Assembly: GCA_905214825.1 (NCBI GenBank)
Contig: CAJMNV010000009.1
Coordinates: 1 to 25,893, forward strand
Direction: 5' to 3'
DNA length: 25,893 bases
Source: an uncultured bacterium
GTDB taxonomy: Bacteria; Bacillota; Clostridia; Lachnospirales; Anaerotignaceae
A program made the position numbers and the translations under genes. How positions within the stretch are numbered: position 1 is the stretch's first letter; every line of letters begins with the position of its first letter. Under the pieces are notes generated by a model. It ran no database searches. It was not told the origin of the DNA and was given only the letters and a program-made list of their open reading frames with translations. Positions 6,697 to 14,224 of this stretch are shown in pieces.

Positions 6697-6728
6697 TTGC
6701 AGTATGCTGCAATAGTAGTGTTTGCCAA
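6697..6728 (-). promoter_or_regulatory. Putative promoter with inverted repeat for the lipoprotein-TSUP operon
   Basis: On the minus strand TTGGCA (6728-6723), 16-base spacer, then CATACT (6706-6701), 25 bases before the ATG at 6676. A perfect inverted repeat, TTGCAG-TATG-CTGCAA (6697-6712), covers the -10 element and could be an operator. The stretch 6729-6845 between this and the malQ ribosome binding site contains no gene; a TATAAT occurs there on the plus strand without a convincing -35. Confidence 0.4.
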
Positions 6729-6861
6729 CAACAAAGAAAAATTCTGGCTTTTTGCTGGAATTTCATATAATTTTTGGCAGTTCTGCGGATAGTAACCATA
6801 ACATAAAACTGTTAGAATATATCAAAAAACCAACATCGGAATTTTGGGAGGCTCATTTTTT

Positions 6862-8475
6862 ATGGTATTTGAAAAAAGAAGAAGCGGCATATTGTTGCAC
6901 CCAACATCTTTACCATCTCGCTATGGCATTGGTGATTTTGGAGAAAATGCCCGTATGTTTATAGATATATTGGAAAAAAGCGGACAAACACTCTGGCAGA
7001 TATTACCACTTTGCCCCATTGGCAGTGGAAATTCTCCTTATCAAAGTACATCGGCATTTGCAGGAAATATACTGCTGATCAGCTTAGATGATTTGGTGGA
7101 ATATGGATTTTTAAAGACAGAAGATTTGGGAGAAATCCCTGTTTTTGATACAAAACGAGTGGATTATGAAGCTGTCAAAAATTACAAATTGACTTTGTTA
7201 AAATTGGCATATACCCGTTTTCAAAAAACACAATCCAAAGCATTTGCATCATATTGTGAAGAAAATGCATATTGGTTGGAAGATTACGCATTGTTTACCG
7301 CATTGAAAGCACATTTTCAAAAAGAAAGAAAAACAAATACAAAAGATTTTGAAAGTTTTGCAAAAGATACAGAGCCATTTTTAACACAAGCACAACAAAA
7401 AATGTATTTTGAAACTGCTTGCTGGAATACATTTCCAATACCACTGCGAAAACGCAATGCACAATCTTTGAAAAAATGGAAAAAAACATTGTCTGATGCA
7501 ATACAAGAAGAAATGTTTTATCAATATTTATTTGATATACAATGGCAAGCATTGAAAACATATGCCAATGCAAAAGATGTGCATATCATTGGCGATGCTC
7601 CCATATTTGTGGCATATGATAGTGCTGATGTGTGGGCAAACCAAAATTTGTTTCAGCTTGACAGCAAAGGCTTTCCAAAATCTGTGGCAGGTGTGCCGCC
7701 GGATTATTTTTCGGCAGAAGGACAACTTTGGGGAAATCCGTTGTATGATTGGAATGTGCATCAAAAAACAGATTTTGCGTGGTGGGTAAATCGTATCAAA
7801 AAAGCATTGCAAGATACCGATTATTTGCGTATTGACCATTTCAGAGGATTTGAAAGTTATTGGTCTGTGCCATTTGGGGCAGAAAATGCCATTGGTGGCA
7901 AATGGAAAAAAGGTCCACAAATGGCTTTGTTTGATGCTTTGCAAAAAGCGTTGGGAGATTTGCCTTTGATTGCAGAAGATTTAGGTATCATCACAGAAGA
8001 AGTACATCAATTAAGACAGGCAGTTGGACTTCCTGGTATGTGTATTTTACAATTTGCTTTTGGGAATGATAAAAACAATGCATATTTGCCGTATATGTGC
8101 CAAAAAAACCGCATTATGTACAGCGGCACACATGACAATGATACATCAAAAGGCTGGTATCAAAACGCAACAGAAGCAGAAAAAGACCATTATAGAAGAT
8201 ATATGAATGTCAGTGGTGAAAATATTTCCTGGGATTTTATCCGTTTGGCATTTATCTCCCCTGCCATATTTGCCATTGTACCGCTGCAAGATGTGTTGCA
8301 GTTGGATAGTGCTTATCGTATGAATATACCGGGTGTTGCAACTGGAAATTGGGAATTTCGGTTTGTGTGGGATATGTGGCAACAAAGCGATATAGAAGGA
8401 TTGCGGTATCTGTCGGAATTATTTGGCAGATACACAAAAAAAGATTGTCTTTGCGATGCTACAAAATTGTGCTAA
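6862..8475 (+). CDS. malQ: 4-alpha-glucanotransferase (amylomaltase, GH77)
   Basis: A 537-aa cytosolic glycoside hydrolase family 77 enzyme. It transfers alpha-1,4-glucan segments between maltodextrins or to glucose, in glycogen and maltodextrin metabolism. The start region RSGILLHPTSLPSRYGIGDF is the classic MalQ signature, followed by WQILPLCPIGSGNSPYQSTS. The three GH77 catalytic residues are visible: Asp325 in LRIDHFRGF (nucleophile), Glu372 in IAEDLGII (acid/base) and Asp425 in SGTHDND (transition-state stabiliser). DAPIFVAYDSADVW is another conserved block. Length is normal for bacterial enzymes (500-540). GGGAGG lies ten bases before the ATG at 6862; the frame is open slightly upstream, but the TTG at 6844 overlaps the ribosome binding site. 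asnB follows after 38 bases. Confidence 0.96.
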   Translation: MVFEKRRSGILLHPTSLPSRYGIGDFGENARMFIDILEKSGQTLWQILPLCPIGSGNSPYQSTSAFAGNILLISLDDLVEYGFLKTEDLGEIPVFDTKRVDYEAVKNYKLTLLKLAYTRFQKTQSKAFASYCEENAYWLEDYALFTALKAHFQKERKTNTKDFESFAKDTEPFLTQAQQKMYFETACWNTFPIPLRKRNAQSLKKWKKTLSDAIQEEMFYQYLFDIQWQALKTYANAKDVHIIGDAPIFVAYDSADVWANQNLFQLDSKGFPKSVAGVPPDYFSAEGQLWGNPLYDWNVHQKTDFAWWVNRIKKALQDTDYLRIDHFRGFESYWSVPFGAENAIGGKWKKGPQMALFDALQKALGDLPLIAEDLGIITEEVHQLRQAVGLPGMCILQFAFGNDKNNAYLPYMCQKNRIMYSGTHDNDTSKGWYQNATEAEKDHYRRYMNVSGENISWDFIRLAFISPAIFAIVPLQDVLQLDSAYRMNIPGVATGNWEFRFVWDMWQQSDIEGLRYLSELFGRYTKKDCLCDATKLC

Positions 8476-8513
8476 AATAACAAACGAAAAGGCAAATAAG
8501 GAGGATATAAGAT

Positions 8514-10352
8514 ATGTGCGGTATTTGCGGCTTTACAGGACGTTTGATGACGTCTGAGGAAATATTGGATAATATGATGAATAAAATTTTACACCGTGGG
8601 CCAGATAGCGGCGGTAAACATATTGATGATGGTGTTTCTATGGGATTTCGTCGTTTGAGTATCATAGACTTGGAAGGTGGTACACAACCTATATACAACG
8701 AAACAAAAGATATGGTCATTACATTTAATGGCGAAATATATAACCATCAAGAAATGAGAGAAGATTTGATTGCAAAGGGGCATATTATGAGCAGTCATGC
8801 AGACACAGAAGTGTTGTTGCATGGGTATGAAGAATATGGCGAAGCGTTGTTGCCTCGTTTGCGTGGTATGTTTGCATTTGTGATATGGGATAGTAAAAAT
8901 GAAACATTGTTTGGGGCAAGAGATTTTTTTGGTATCAAACCATTTTATTATGCCATACAAGATGACCAACTGGTATATGGTTCTGAAATCAAAAGTATAT
9001 TGGAATATCCCAATTTTGAAAAAAAAGTAAATAAAGAAGCATTGGAAAATTATTTGACATTCCAATATAGTGTATTGCCAGAAACATTTTTTAAAGGTGT
9101 GTTCAAATTGCCACCAGCACATTGTTTTACATTCCACAAAGGAAAAATGAAAATCAAACGCTATTGGGAACCTGTTTTTGCACCAGACCATAACAAAAGT
9201 TTGGAAAGCTTTGTCAATGATATTGACAATGTGATGCAATCTTCTATTCAAAAACATAAAATTAGTGATGTGGAAGTTGGTTCATTTTTGTCCAGCGGTG
9301 TGGATAGTTCTTATGTTGCGGCAAGTTTCCATGGGGATAAAACATTTACCGTTGGTTTTGATTATGAAAAATATAATGAAATTGATTATGCAAAAGCATT
9401 GTCTGAAAAAATCGGCATTGACAATTACAGCAAATTGATTTCAAAAGAAGAATACTGGGATACCATTGGCAAAGTACAATATCATATGGACGAACCTTTG
9501 GCAGACCCTTCTGCCATTGCATTGTATTTTGTCAGCCAAACAGCGGCAAAACATGTGAAAGTGTCATTGTCCGGTGAAGGGGCAGACGAATTTTTCGGTG
9601 GATATAATATCTATCGTGAACCACATGATTTGTTGCCCATGACAAGATTGCCACGCCCTGTGCGGAAGTGTTTGGGGGCAGTTGCTTCTGCAATGCCAAA
9701 AATCAAAGGCAGAAATTATATCATTCGTGGTAGCAAAGAATTGCAAGAACGTTTTATTGGCAATGCATTTATGTTTCCACAACAAGAACGAGAAAAAATA
9801 CTCAGAAATCCTAGCGGAAAATATCCACACACAACATTGACAAAACCATATTATGACAAAGTCAAAGACCAAGATGACGTTACAAAAATGCAGTATATTG
9901 ATATTCATTTTTGGTTGATTGGCGATATTTTGTTAAAAGCAGATAAAATGAGTATGGCACATTCTTTGGAAGTGCGTGTACCATTTTTGGATAGAGAAGT
10001 TTTTGATGTGGCAAGAACCATTCCCACAAAATATAAAGTCAATGCCGAAAACACAAAATTTGCAATGCGACAGGCGGCACATCGTTATTTGCCTGATATG
10101 GTGGCAGAAAAGAAAAAACTGGGCTTCCCAGTCCCCATTCGCATTTGGTTAAAAGAAGACGCATATTATCAGAAAGTCAAAGCGGCTTTTGAAAGCGAAA
10201 CGGCAAAAGAATTTTTCCGTACAGAGGAAATTGTGAAATATTTGGACGAGCATAAAGCGGGTAAAGCAGATAATAGCCGAAAGATATGGACAATATATAT
10301 GTTTTTGGTTTGGCATACACAATTTTTTGAACAAAAGAGGCAGGCAGTGTAA
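8514..10352 (+). CDS. asnB: Asparagine synthase (glutamine-hydrolysing)
   Basis: A 612-aa class II glutamine amidotransferase that makes asparagine from aspartate, glutamine and ATP. The N-terminal glutaminase domain begins MCGICGFTG, with Cys2 as the nucleophile after Met removal, and shows HRGPDSGG, RLSIIDLEGG, FNGEIYN and HADTEVLLHGYEEYG. The C-terminal synthetase domain has the PP-loop SSGVDSS (260-266), then SLSGEGADEFFGGYNIY and MSMAHSLEVRVPFLDREV. Length fits the approximately 610-630-aa family that includes B. subtilis AsnB and AsnO, so a role in cell-envelope amidation (as for B. subtilis AsnB) cannot be excluded. Start is secure with AAGGAGG upstream. It may be cotranscribed with malQ and ends at a bidirectional hairpin. 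Confidence 0.95.
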   Translation: MCGICGFTGRLMTSEEILDNMMNKILHRGPDSGGKHIDDGVSMGFRRLSIIDLEGGTQPIYNETKDMVITFNGEIYNHQEMREDLIAKGHIMSSHADTEVLLHGYEEYGEALLPRLRGMFAFVIWDSKNETLFGARDFFGIKPFYYAIQDDQLVYGSEIKSILEYPNFEKKVNKEALENYLTFQYSVLPETFFKGVFKLPPAHCFTFHKGKMKIKRYWEPVFAPDHNKSLESFVNDIDNVMQSSIQKHKISDVEVGSFLSSGVDSSYVAASFHGDKTFTVGFDYEKYNEIDYAKALSEKIGIDNYSKLISKEEYWDTIGKVQYHMDEPLADPSAIALYFVSQTAAKHVKVSLSGEGADEFFGGYNIYREPHDLLPMTRLPRPVRKCLGAVASAMPKIKGRNYIIRGSKELQERFIGNAFMFPQQEREKILRNPSGKYPHTTLTKPYYDKVKDQDDVTKMQYIDIHFWLIGDILLKADKMSMAHSLEVRVPFLDREVFDVARTIPTKYKVNAENTKFAMRQAAHRYLPDMVAEKKKLGFPVPIRIWLKEDAYYQKVKAAFESETAKEFFRTEEIVKYLDEHKAGKADNSRKIWTIYMFLVWHTQFFEQKRQAV

Positions 10353-10367
10353 AGCAATATAAAATAG

Positions 10368-10410
10368 AAAAAGGAGAATTCTTCGATTATGTAAAGAATT
10401 CTCCTTTTTT
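10368..10410. terminator. Bidirectional terminator between asnB and the exporter genes
   Basis: A perfect 16-base inverted repeat: 10368-10383 pairs with 10394-10409 (core AAGGAGAATTCTT), with a 10-base loop. It has T runs on the right and A runs on the left, so it can serve the convergent asnB (plus) and threonine/serine exporter (minus) transcripts. The exporter stop codon (10410-10412) touches its edge. Confidence 0.9.
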
Positions 10411-10886
10411 TATCCTTTTTTCTTTTTTTCAAAACGTGGGATAATGGCAAATACTTTATAAGGCAATACCAATATCAAAAGAGAACCAATCCCAATGGCA
10501 CCTGCCAGTTTAAAACCGCTGAGTGCATAAGAATATGTGCCTAAAATATCACCCATCAATGCAGCACGCATGGTATTATAAACCGCAGCCCCTGGTACCA
10601 ATGGCAATATGCCTGGAATATGGTACAATATGGAAGGAGCTTGTCGATGATAAGAAAAAAATCTTGCAACTGCTGTGACAACCATTGTTGCAACCAATGT
10701 GGCATTCACGGTATGTTGTCCTGTGGGGGCAAATATGATGGAATAAACAAACCAGCCTAAAAAGCCGTTGATACCACAATATAACAATTCTTTTCTGGGG
10801 GCATTAAATATGATAGAATACCCAAAACAAGCAACAAATGAAAAAACAGATTGAAATAATATGGTATATAACAATGAACTGTTCAT
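10410..10886 (-). CDS. Threonine/serine exporter, ThrE C-terminal half (YjjB-like)
   Basis: A 158-aa multi-spanning membrane protein corresponding to the C-terminal module of ThrE (ThrE_2, formerly DUF3815; YjjB). The signature is PSILYHIPGILPLVPGAAVY (residues about 83-102), the conserved PG(I/L)xPLVPGxxxY motif, with flanking hydrophobic helices (about five in all). In Corynebacterium, fused ThrE exports threonine and serine; in E. coli, YjjP plus YjjB exports succinate, so the substrate is not certain. Start at the ATG 10886, with GGAGG seven bases upstream; an in-frame TTG at 10892 overlaps that site. It follows the YjjP-like gene by 22 bases and probably forms a complex with its product. 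Confidence 0.85.
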   Translation of the reverse strand: MNSSLLYTILFQSVFSFVACFGYSIIFNAPRKELLYCGINGFLGWFVYSIIFAPTGQHTVNATLVATMVVTAVARFFSYHRQAPSILYHIPGILPLVPGAAVYNTMRAALMGDILGTYSYALSGFKLAGAIGIGSLLILVLPYKVFAIIPRFEKKKKG

Positions 10887-10908
10887 AATCAAACCTCCAA
10901 ATTTGTTA

Positions 10909-11667
10909 TTACTTTGTCGAAACTAAAGCAATACCAAGTGCAACACCACCAGCAATGCCGCAAGCAACCAATAGTGCTTCGACAAGTCTGGATGTACCAC
11001 TGATAAAATTGCCTTCTAATATATCACGAATGGATTTGGTCAATGTTAGCCCTGGTAAAAGTGGCATAATACTACCAACAATAATCATATCTACTTGTGC
11101 TTCTGGCAACAATATATGGGAGAACATTGTAAGCATACCCGTGATGACGCCACCCAAAAAAGGAATGAAAAAATAAGGTGTTTTCCATTTGTTGTTCAAT
11201 ACTGCAGCAACCCCTAAAATTAAGCCAATGACAAATGCAATCAAGCCATCTAACAAATTACCATTATATACCAATGTCAGACCACCAGATGTCAGACTGT
11301 ATGATAATATGGTGGCTAAACTGGAAAAACGTGGGGCATTGTGTATATTTTGCAGCACAATCATAGCTTCTTCCAACGATATGTGTCCTGAAACAAAAGA
11401 ACGTGACATTTCATTGACAGCACAGATTTTTTCAAAGTTGACAGAACGGTCATGCACCCCTCTTGCCATAGACAATGGGCCTTTTTCCTCACGAGGTAGG
11501 CTGACAATGAGCATGGTGGAAAGTGCAAGTGCTTCTATTTTTTCTCTGCCACTGACAGAAAGAATACGCAACATGGTATCTTGTACACGATATGTTTCTG
11601 CACCAGACATCAGCATAATTTCTCCTGCGTCCAATGCCAAGTTCAACAATTTGGTATCGTTATCCAT
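10909..11667 (-). CDS. Threonine/serine exporter, ThrE N-terminal half (YjjP-like)
   Basis: A 252-aa membrane protein of the ThrE_1 (DUF1212, YjjP) family. The N-terminal cytosolic part carries the family hallmark AGEIMLMSGAETYRVQDTM (about 15-33), followed by a hydrolase-like segment ALALSTMLIVSL. The C-terminal half has about five transmembrane helices, including VIGLILGVAAVL and IMPLLPGLTLTKSIRDILEG, the latter containing the PLLPG motif. It pairs with the downstream YjjB-like gene; together they equal a fused ThrE of about 410 aa plus linker. GGAGG precedes the ATG by nine bases. Role: probable proton-driven export of small amino or carboxylic acids. Confidence 0.88.
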   Translation of the reverse strand: MDNDTKLLNLALDAGEIMLMSGAETYRVQDTMLRILSVSGREKIEALALSTMLIVSLPREEKGPLSMARGVHDRSVNFEKICAVNEMSRSFVSGHISLEEAMIVLQNIHNAPRFSSLATILSYSLTSGGLTLVYNGNLLDGLIAFVIGLILGVAAVLNNKWKTPYFFIPFLGGVITGMLTMFSHILLPEAQVDMIIVGSIMPLLPGLTLTKSIRDILEGNFISGTSRLVEALLVACGIAGGVALGIALVSTK

Positions 11668-11704
11668 ATTGTGAAACCTCCATTTCTTTTTTATTTCTTT
11701 TTAC

Positions 11705-11732
11705 AGTGTATTCTTTTTTCAAAAAAAGTAAA
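11705..11732 (-). promoter_or_regulatory. Putative promoter of the exporter pair
   Basis: On the minus strand TTTACT (11732-11727), 16-base spacer, TACACT (11710-11705), about 38 bases before the ATG at 11667. Both boxes match consensus at four or five positions. The remainder, 11733-11828, is AT-rich with no other signal noticed. Confidence 0.45.
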
Positions 11733-11828
11733 GTACCAATGCAAAAAATGTATATAAAATTATTTTGTTTGCAAAGTATTTTTTTTGTGCGAAAGTGTGA
11801 TTTTTTGGAAATAAGAACAAAGAAATGG

Positions 11829-11857
11829 TTTACAATGGATTTTTTTTGTACTATAAT
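11829..11857 (+). promoter_or_regulatory. Promoter of the TPP-riboswitch operon
   Basis: TTTACA (11829-11834), a 17-base spacer, then TATAAT (11852-11857). This is nearly ideal sigma-A spacing and sequence, about 20 bases before the riboswitch begins, so the transcript starts near 11864. Confidence 0.75.
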
Positions 11858-11880
11858 AGACGAAACTAAATAGTAAAAAA

Positions 11881-11966
11881 GCTGGGGGTGCTGTAACATA
11901 TATTGCAGCTGAGAGGAGTATCCAACCCTTTGAACTTGATGTGGTTAGTACCAACGGAGGGAAGCA
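11881..11966 (+). ncRNA. TPP (THI-box) riboswitch
   Basis: A thiamine pyrophosphate-sensing leader RNA. The conserved aptamer elements appear in order: GGGGGTGCT (11884-11892), GCAGCTGAGAGGAGTA matching the GCUGAGA core (11905-11920), AACCCTTTGAACTTGATGTGG (split across 11924-11944), GTTAGTACCAACGGAGGGAA matching the (A/U)AAUGCCAGCGuAGGGAA block (to 11962). The closing helix would pair GCT near 11881 with AGC at 11963-11965. It lies between a strong promoter and tenA and is followed by a terminator/antiterminator pair, so TPP binding should switch off the thiamine-precursor uptake operon by transcription termination. Confidence 0.95.
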
Positions 11967-11977
11967 AGTGACCTGAT

Positions 11978-12020
11978 AAAGAATTTGAAATTCTTTCCGC
12001 TTGGGGAAAGAGTTTTTTTT
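11978..12020 (+). terminator. Riboswitch expression platform: antiterminator and terminator
   Basis: Two mutually exclusive hairpins. The first pairs AAAGAATT (11978-11985) perfectly with AATTCTTT (11989-11996). The second pairs TCTTTCC (11992-11998) with GGAAAGA (12005-12011) and is followed by eight Ts (12013-12020), an intrinsic terminator. They share 11992-11996, so only one can form. The expected logic is TPP bound, terminator forms, and operon off. The tenA ribosome binding site GGAGG (12035-12039) lies beyond. Confidence 0.8.
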
Positions 12021-12051
12021 ATGCAAAAAATAAAGGAGGCATTGTGATTTT

Positions 12052-12711
12052 ATGAAATTGACAGAAAGATTGTACAAAAGTGTGGCAGATATTTGGCAGG
12101 GATATTTGGAACAGCCATTTGTCAAAGAATTGGGAGAAGGAACATTGGATGCGGAGAAATTTCGTTTTTATATGATACAGGATTATCGGTATTTGTTGCA
12201 ATATGCAAAAGTGTTTGCAATGGGTGTTGTCAAAACAGAAAATGAAAAATTGATGGAACGTTTTTCTTACATGGTTTATGATGTGTTGAATGGAGAAATG
12301 AATGTACATAAAGCCTATATGTCTCGTTTGGGTATCACAGAAGAAGAAATTGCAAACACAAAATCTGCACTTGCAAATCAATCTTACACTTCTTATATGT
12401 TAGATGTGGCATACAAAGGCAGTAGTTTGGAAATATTGATGGCAGTGCTTGCTTGTGCTTGGAGTTATCAAATGATTGGGACACACCATGCAAAAATAGA
12501 GGGGGCTTTGGAACACCCATTTTATGGAGAATGGGTGCAAGGATATTCTAGTAAAGAATATTGTGAAACCACACAAGAAATTATAGATTTGGTAGATGCA
12601 TTGGGCAAAGATATTACAAAAGAACAAGAAGTGGCTTTGACAGAAATATTTGTAAATTGTAGCCGTTATGAAAAAGCATTTTGGGATATGGCATATCATA
12701 TGGAATTCTAA
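12052..12711 (+). CDS. tenA: Aminopyrimidine aminohydrolase / thiaminase II
   Basis: A 219-aa TenA-family enzyme. TenA hydrolyses aminopyrimidine degradation products of thiamine to HMP (salvage) and can cleave thiamine itself. The catalytic set is visible with numbering close to the B. subtilis enzyme: Asp44 in MIQDYRYLLQYAKVF, Cys135 in AVLACAWSYQMIGTH and Glu207 in CSRYEKAFWDMAY. The conserved Cys assigns it to the TenA_C class. Length is normal. GGAGG is 12 bases before the ATG, a slightly long spacing, and the alternative upstream starts run into stops. It is the first gene after the TPP riboswitch and is followed by an ABC importer, consistent with uptake and salvage of thiamine breakdown products. 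Confidence 0.94.
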   Translation: MKLTERLYKSVADIWQGYLEQPFVKELGEGTLDAEKFRFYMIQDYRYLLQYAKVFAMGVVKTENEKLMERFSYMVYDVLNGEMNVHKAYMSRLGITEEEIANTKSALANQSYTSYMLDVAYKGSSLEILMAVLACAWSYQMIGTHHAKIEGALEHPFYGEWVQGYSSKEYCETTQEIIDLVDALGKDITKEQEVALTEIFVNCSRYEKAFWDMAYHMEF

Positions 12712-12726
12712 AAGGAGAAAAAAGAA

Positions 12727-13479
12727 ATGTTGCAATTTGAAAATGTGTCGTTTCAATATCCACAAGATGATATTGCAATGATGCATAACCTCAGTTTTCA
12801 TGTGGATAAGGGGGCATTTGTTTCTATTATTGGTGCCAGTGGCTGTGGCAAAAGTACACTGTTTCGTCTGATAAACGGTTTGGAACACTTACAAACGGGG
12901 CAAATCAAAGTAAATCATACACCCATACAACAATTAAAACAATACAGTGCTTTTATGCCACAGAAAGATTTGTTGTTTCCGTGGCGTACCATTACACAAA
13001 ATATTTGTTTGCCAATGGAATTGGCAGGTGCTTCAAAAGCAGAACAACAAAAACGATGCCAAGCAGTATTGGAACAGGTGGGGCTTTTGGATTATGCAAA
13101 AAAATATCCAAAAGACCTTTCGGGTGGTATGAAACAACGTGTTGCATTTGCTCGTACATTGTTGGCGGGGGCAGATTTGCTTTTATTGGATGAGCCGTTC
13201 AGTGCTTTGGATTATCTGACAAAGGTGGATATGCAGGAGTGGTTGTTGCAACAATGGACACATTATCAAAAAACCATATTGTTTATTACCCATGATGTAG
13301 AAGAAGCTATATTTTTATCCAAACAGATATTTGTGATACAAGACAAACCATTTTCTGAAATGGAATGTGTGGAAATACCACTTTCGTATCCACGCAATCG
13401 TGCAGATTTGAAACGGGCGGATATTGTGGAATTAAAAGAAAAGCTCATACAAAAGCTCAGAAGGGGTGTGATGATATGA
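12727..13479 (+). CDS. thiZ: ABC transporter ATP-binding protein, thiamine-precursor importer
   Basis: A 250-aa ABC ATPase of the nitrate/sulfonate/taurine-like branch that energises import. Walker A GASGCGKST (36-44), Q-loop FMPQKDLLFPWRT (76-88), signature LSGGMKQR (131-138), Walker B LLLLDEP (151-157) and the switch-loop His in LFITHDVEEA are all intact. It starts 15 bases after tenA with AAAGGAG upstream. Its stop overlaps the permease start by four bases (ATGATATGA region), showing translational coupling. Naming as ThiZ follows from the TPP riboswitch, tenA and a THI5/NMT1-type binding protein in the same operon. The most likely substrate is an HMP-type pyrimidine such as N-formyl-aminopyrimidine (FAMP). 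Confidence 0.88.
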   Translation: MLQFENVSFQYPQDDIAMMHNLSFHVDKGAFVSIIGASGCGKSTLFRLINGLEHLQTGQIKVNHTPIQQLKQYSAFMPQKDLLFPWRTITQNICLPMELAGASKAEQQKRCQAVLEQVGLLDYAKKYPKDLSGGMKQRVAFARTLLAGADLLLLDEPFSALDYLTKVDMQEWLLQQWTHYQKTILFITHDVEEAIFLSKQIFVIQDKPFSEMECVEIPLSYPRNRADLKRADIVELKEKLIQKLRRGVMI

Positions 13480-14219
13480 AAAAACATTTGCCTGCTTTTT
13501 TGTTAGCGATTGTATTGCTTTTGGTTTGGCAGGGAATTGCCATGCTCATCGATGCGGCATATATCCTCCCATCGCCCACACAAATTGTTGTGCGTCTTTG
13601 GGAATTGCGAGACCCTTTGTTTTTGGTGCATTTGCCTGCAACCATGCGTGTGACAGGTTTGGGGCTTTTGATTTCGATTGTATTGGGTATAGGGCTTGCT
13701 GTATGGATGGACAGCAATGAAAAAATAGAACATGCGTTGTATCCTGTCATTGTTGCATCACAAACCATACCTACAACAGCCATTGCCCCACTGTTTATAT
13801 TGTGGTTTGGCTATACCATATGGAGTAAAGTGTTGGTCACTATATTGATTACATTTTTTCCGATTGCCATTACAGTTTTTGATGGTTTCAAGGCAACAAA
13901 AAGGGAAATGGAAGAATTGCTTTTGACATATGGTGCAACAAAAAAAGATGTTTTTATTAAACTGAAATTGCCAACGGCATTACCAAACTTTTTTTCTGCA
14001 ATCAAAATGGCAATACCAATGAGTGTCATTGGTGCGGCGATTGCAGAATGGTTGGGGGCACAAGAAGGCTTGGGATATTTCAGCAAAAGAATGATGACAC
14101 AGTTAGATGGTGCAGGTGTATTTGCCCCTATTGTGTTATTGTCTTTTGTGGCAATGCTTGCAGTTGGCATTGTCACGGTTTTGGAAAAAAATTGTATCAA
14201 ATGGCGAAAGGAGATTTAA
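13476..14219 (+). CDS. thiX: ABC transporter permease, thiamine-precursor importer
   Basis: A 247-aa inner-membrane permease of the BPD_transp_1 superfamily. Hydrophobic helices start at PAFLLAIVLLLVWQGIAML. The EAA-loop region contacting the ATPase is recognisable at EELLLTYGATKKDVFIKLKL, followed by PTALPNFFSAIKMAIPMSVI and GAAIAEWLGAQEGLGYF, which is the usual pattern for SsuC/TauC-like permeases. I place the start at the ATG 13476, which overlaps the thiZ stop; the frame is open upstream but that part lies inside thiZ. AGAAGGGG upstream serves as ribosome binding site. It is expected to work as a homodimer with ThiZ and ThiY. Confidence 0.88.
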   Translation: MKKHLPAFLLAIVLLLVWQGIAMLIDAAYILPSPTQIVVRLWELRDPLFLVHLPATMRVTGLGLLISIVLGIGLAVWMDSNEKIEHALYPVIVASQTIPTTAIAPLFILWFGYTIWSKVLVTILITFFPIAITVFDGFKATKREMEELLLTYGATKKDVFIKLKLPTALPNFFSAIKMAIPMSVIGAAIAEWLGAQEGLGYFSKRMMTQLDGAGVFAPIVLLSFVAMLAVGIVTVLEKNCIKWRKEI

Positions 14220-14224
14220 CAAAC

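Noticed and set aside
8589..9257. Long minus-strand open frame (222 codons) opposite asnB
   Set aside because: The translation is rich in Cys, Phe, His and Ile with no domain; it is the antisense of a well-supported asnB, and no ribosome binding site precedes it.
12400..12888. Minus-strand open frame (162 codons) across tenA and thiZ
   Set aside because: It spans two secure genes and their junction, has low-complexity Phe/Cys/His content, and no start signal.
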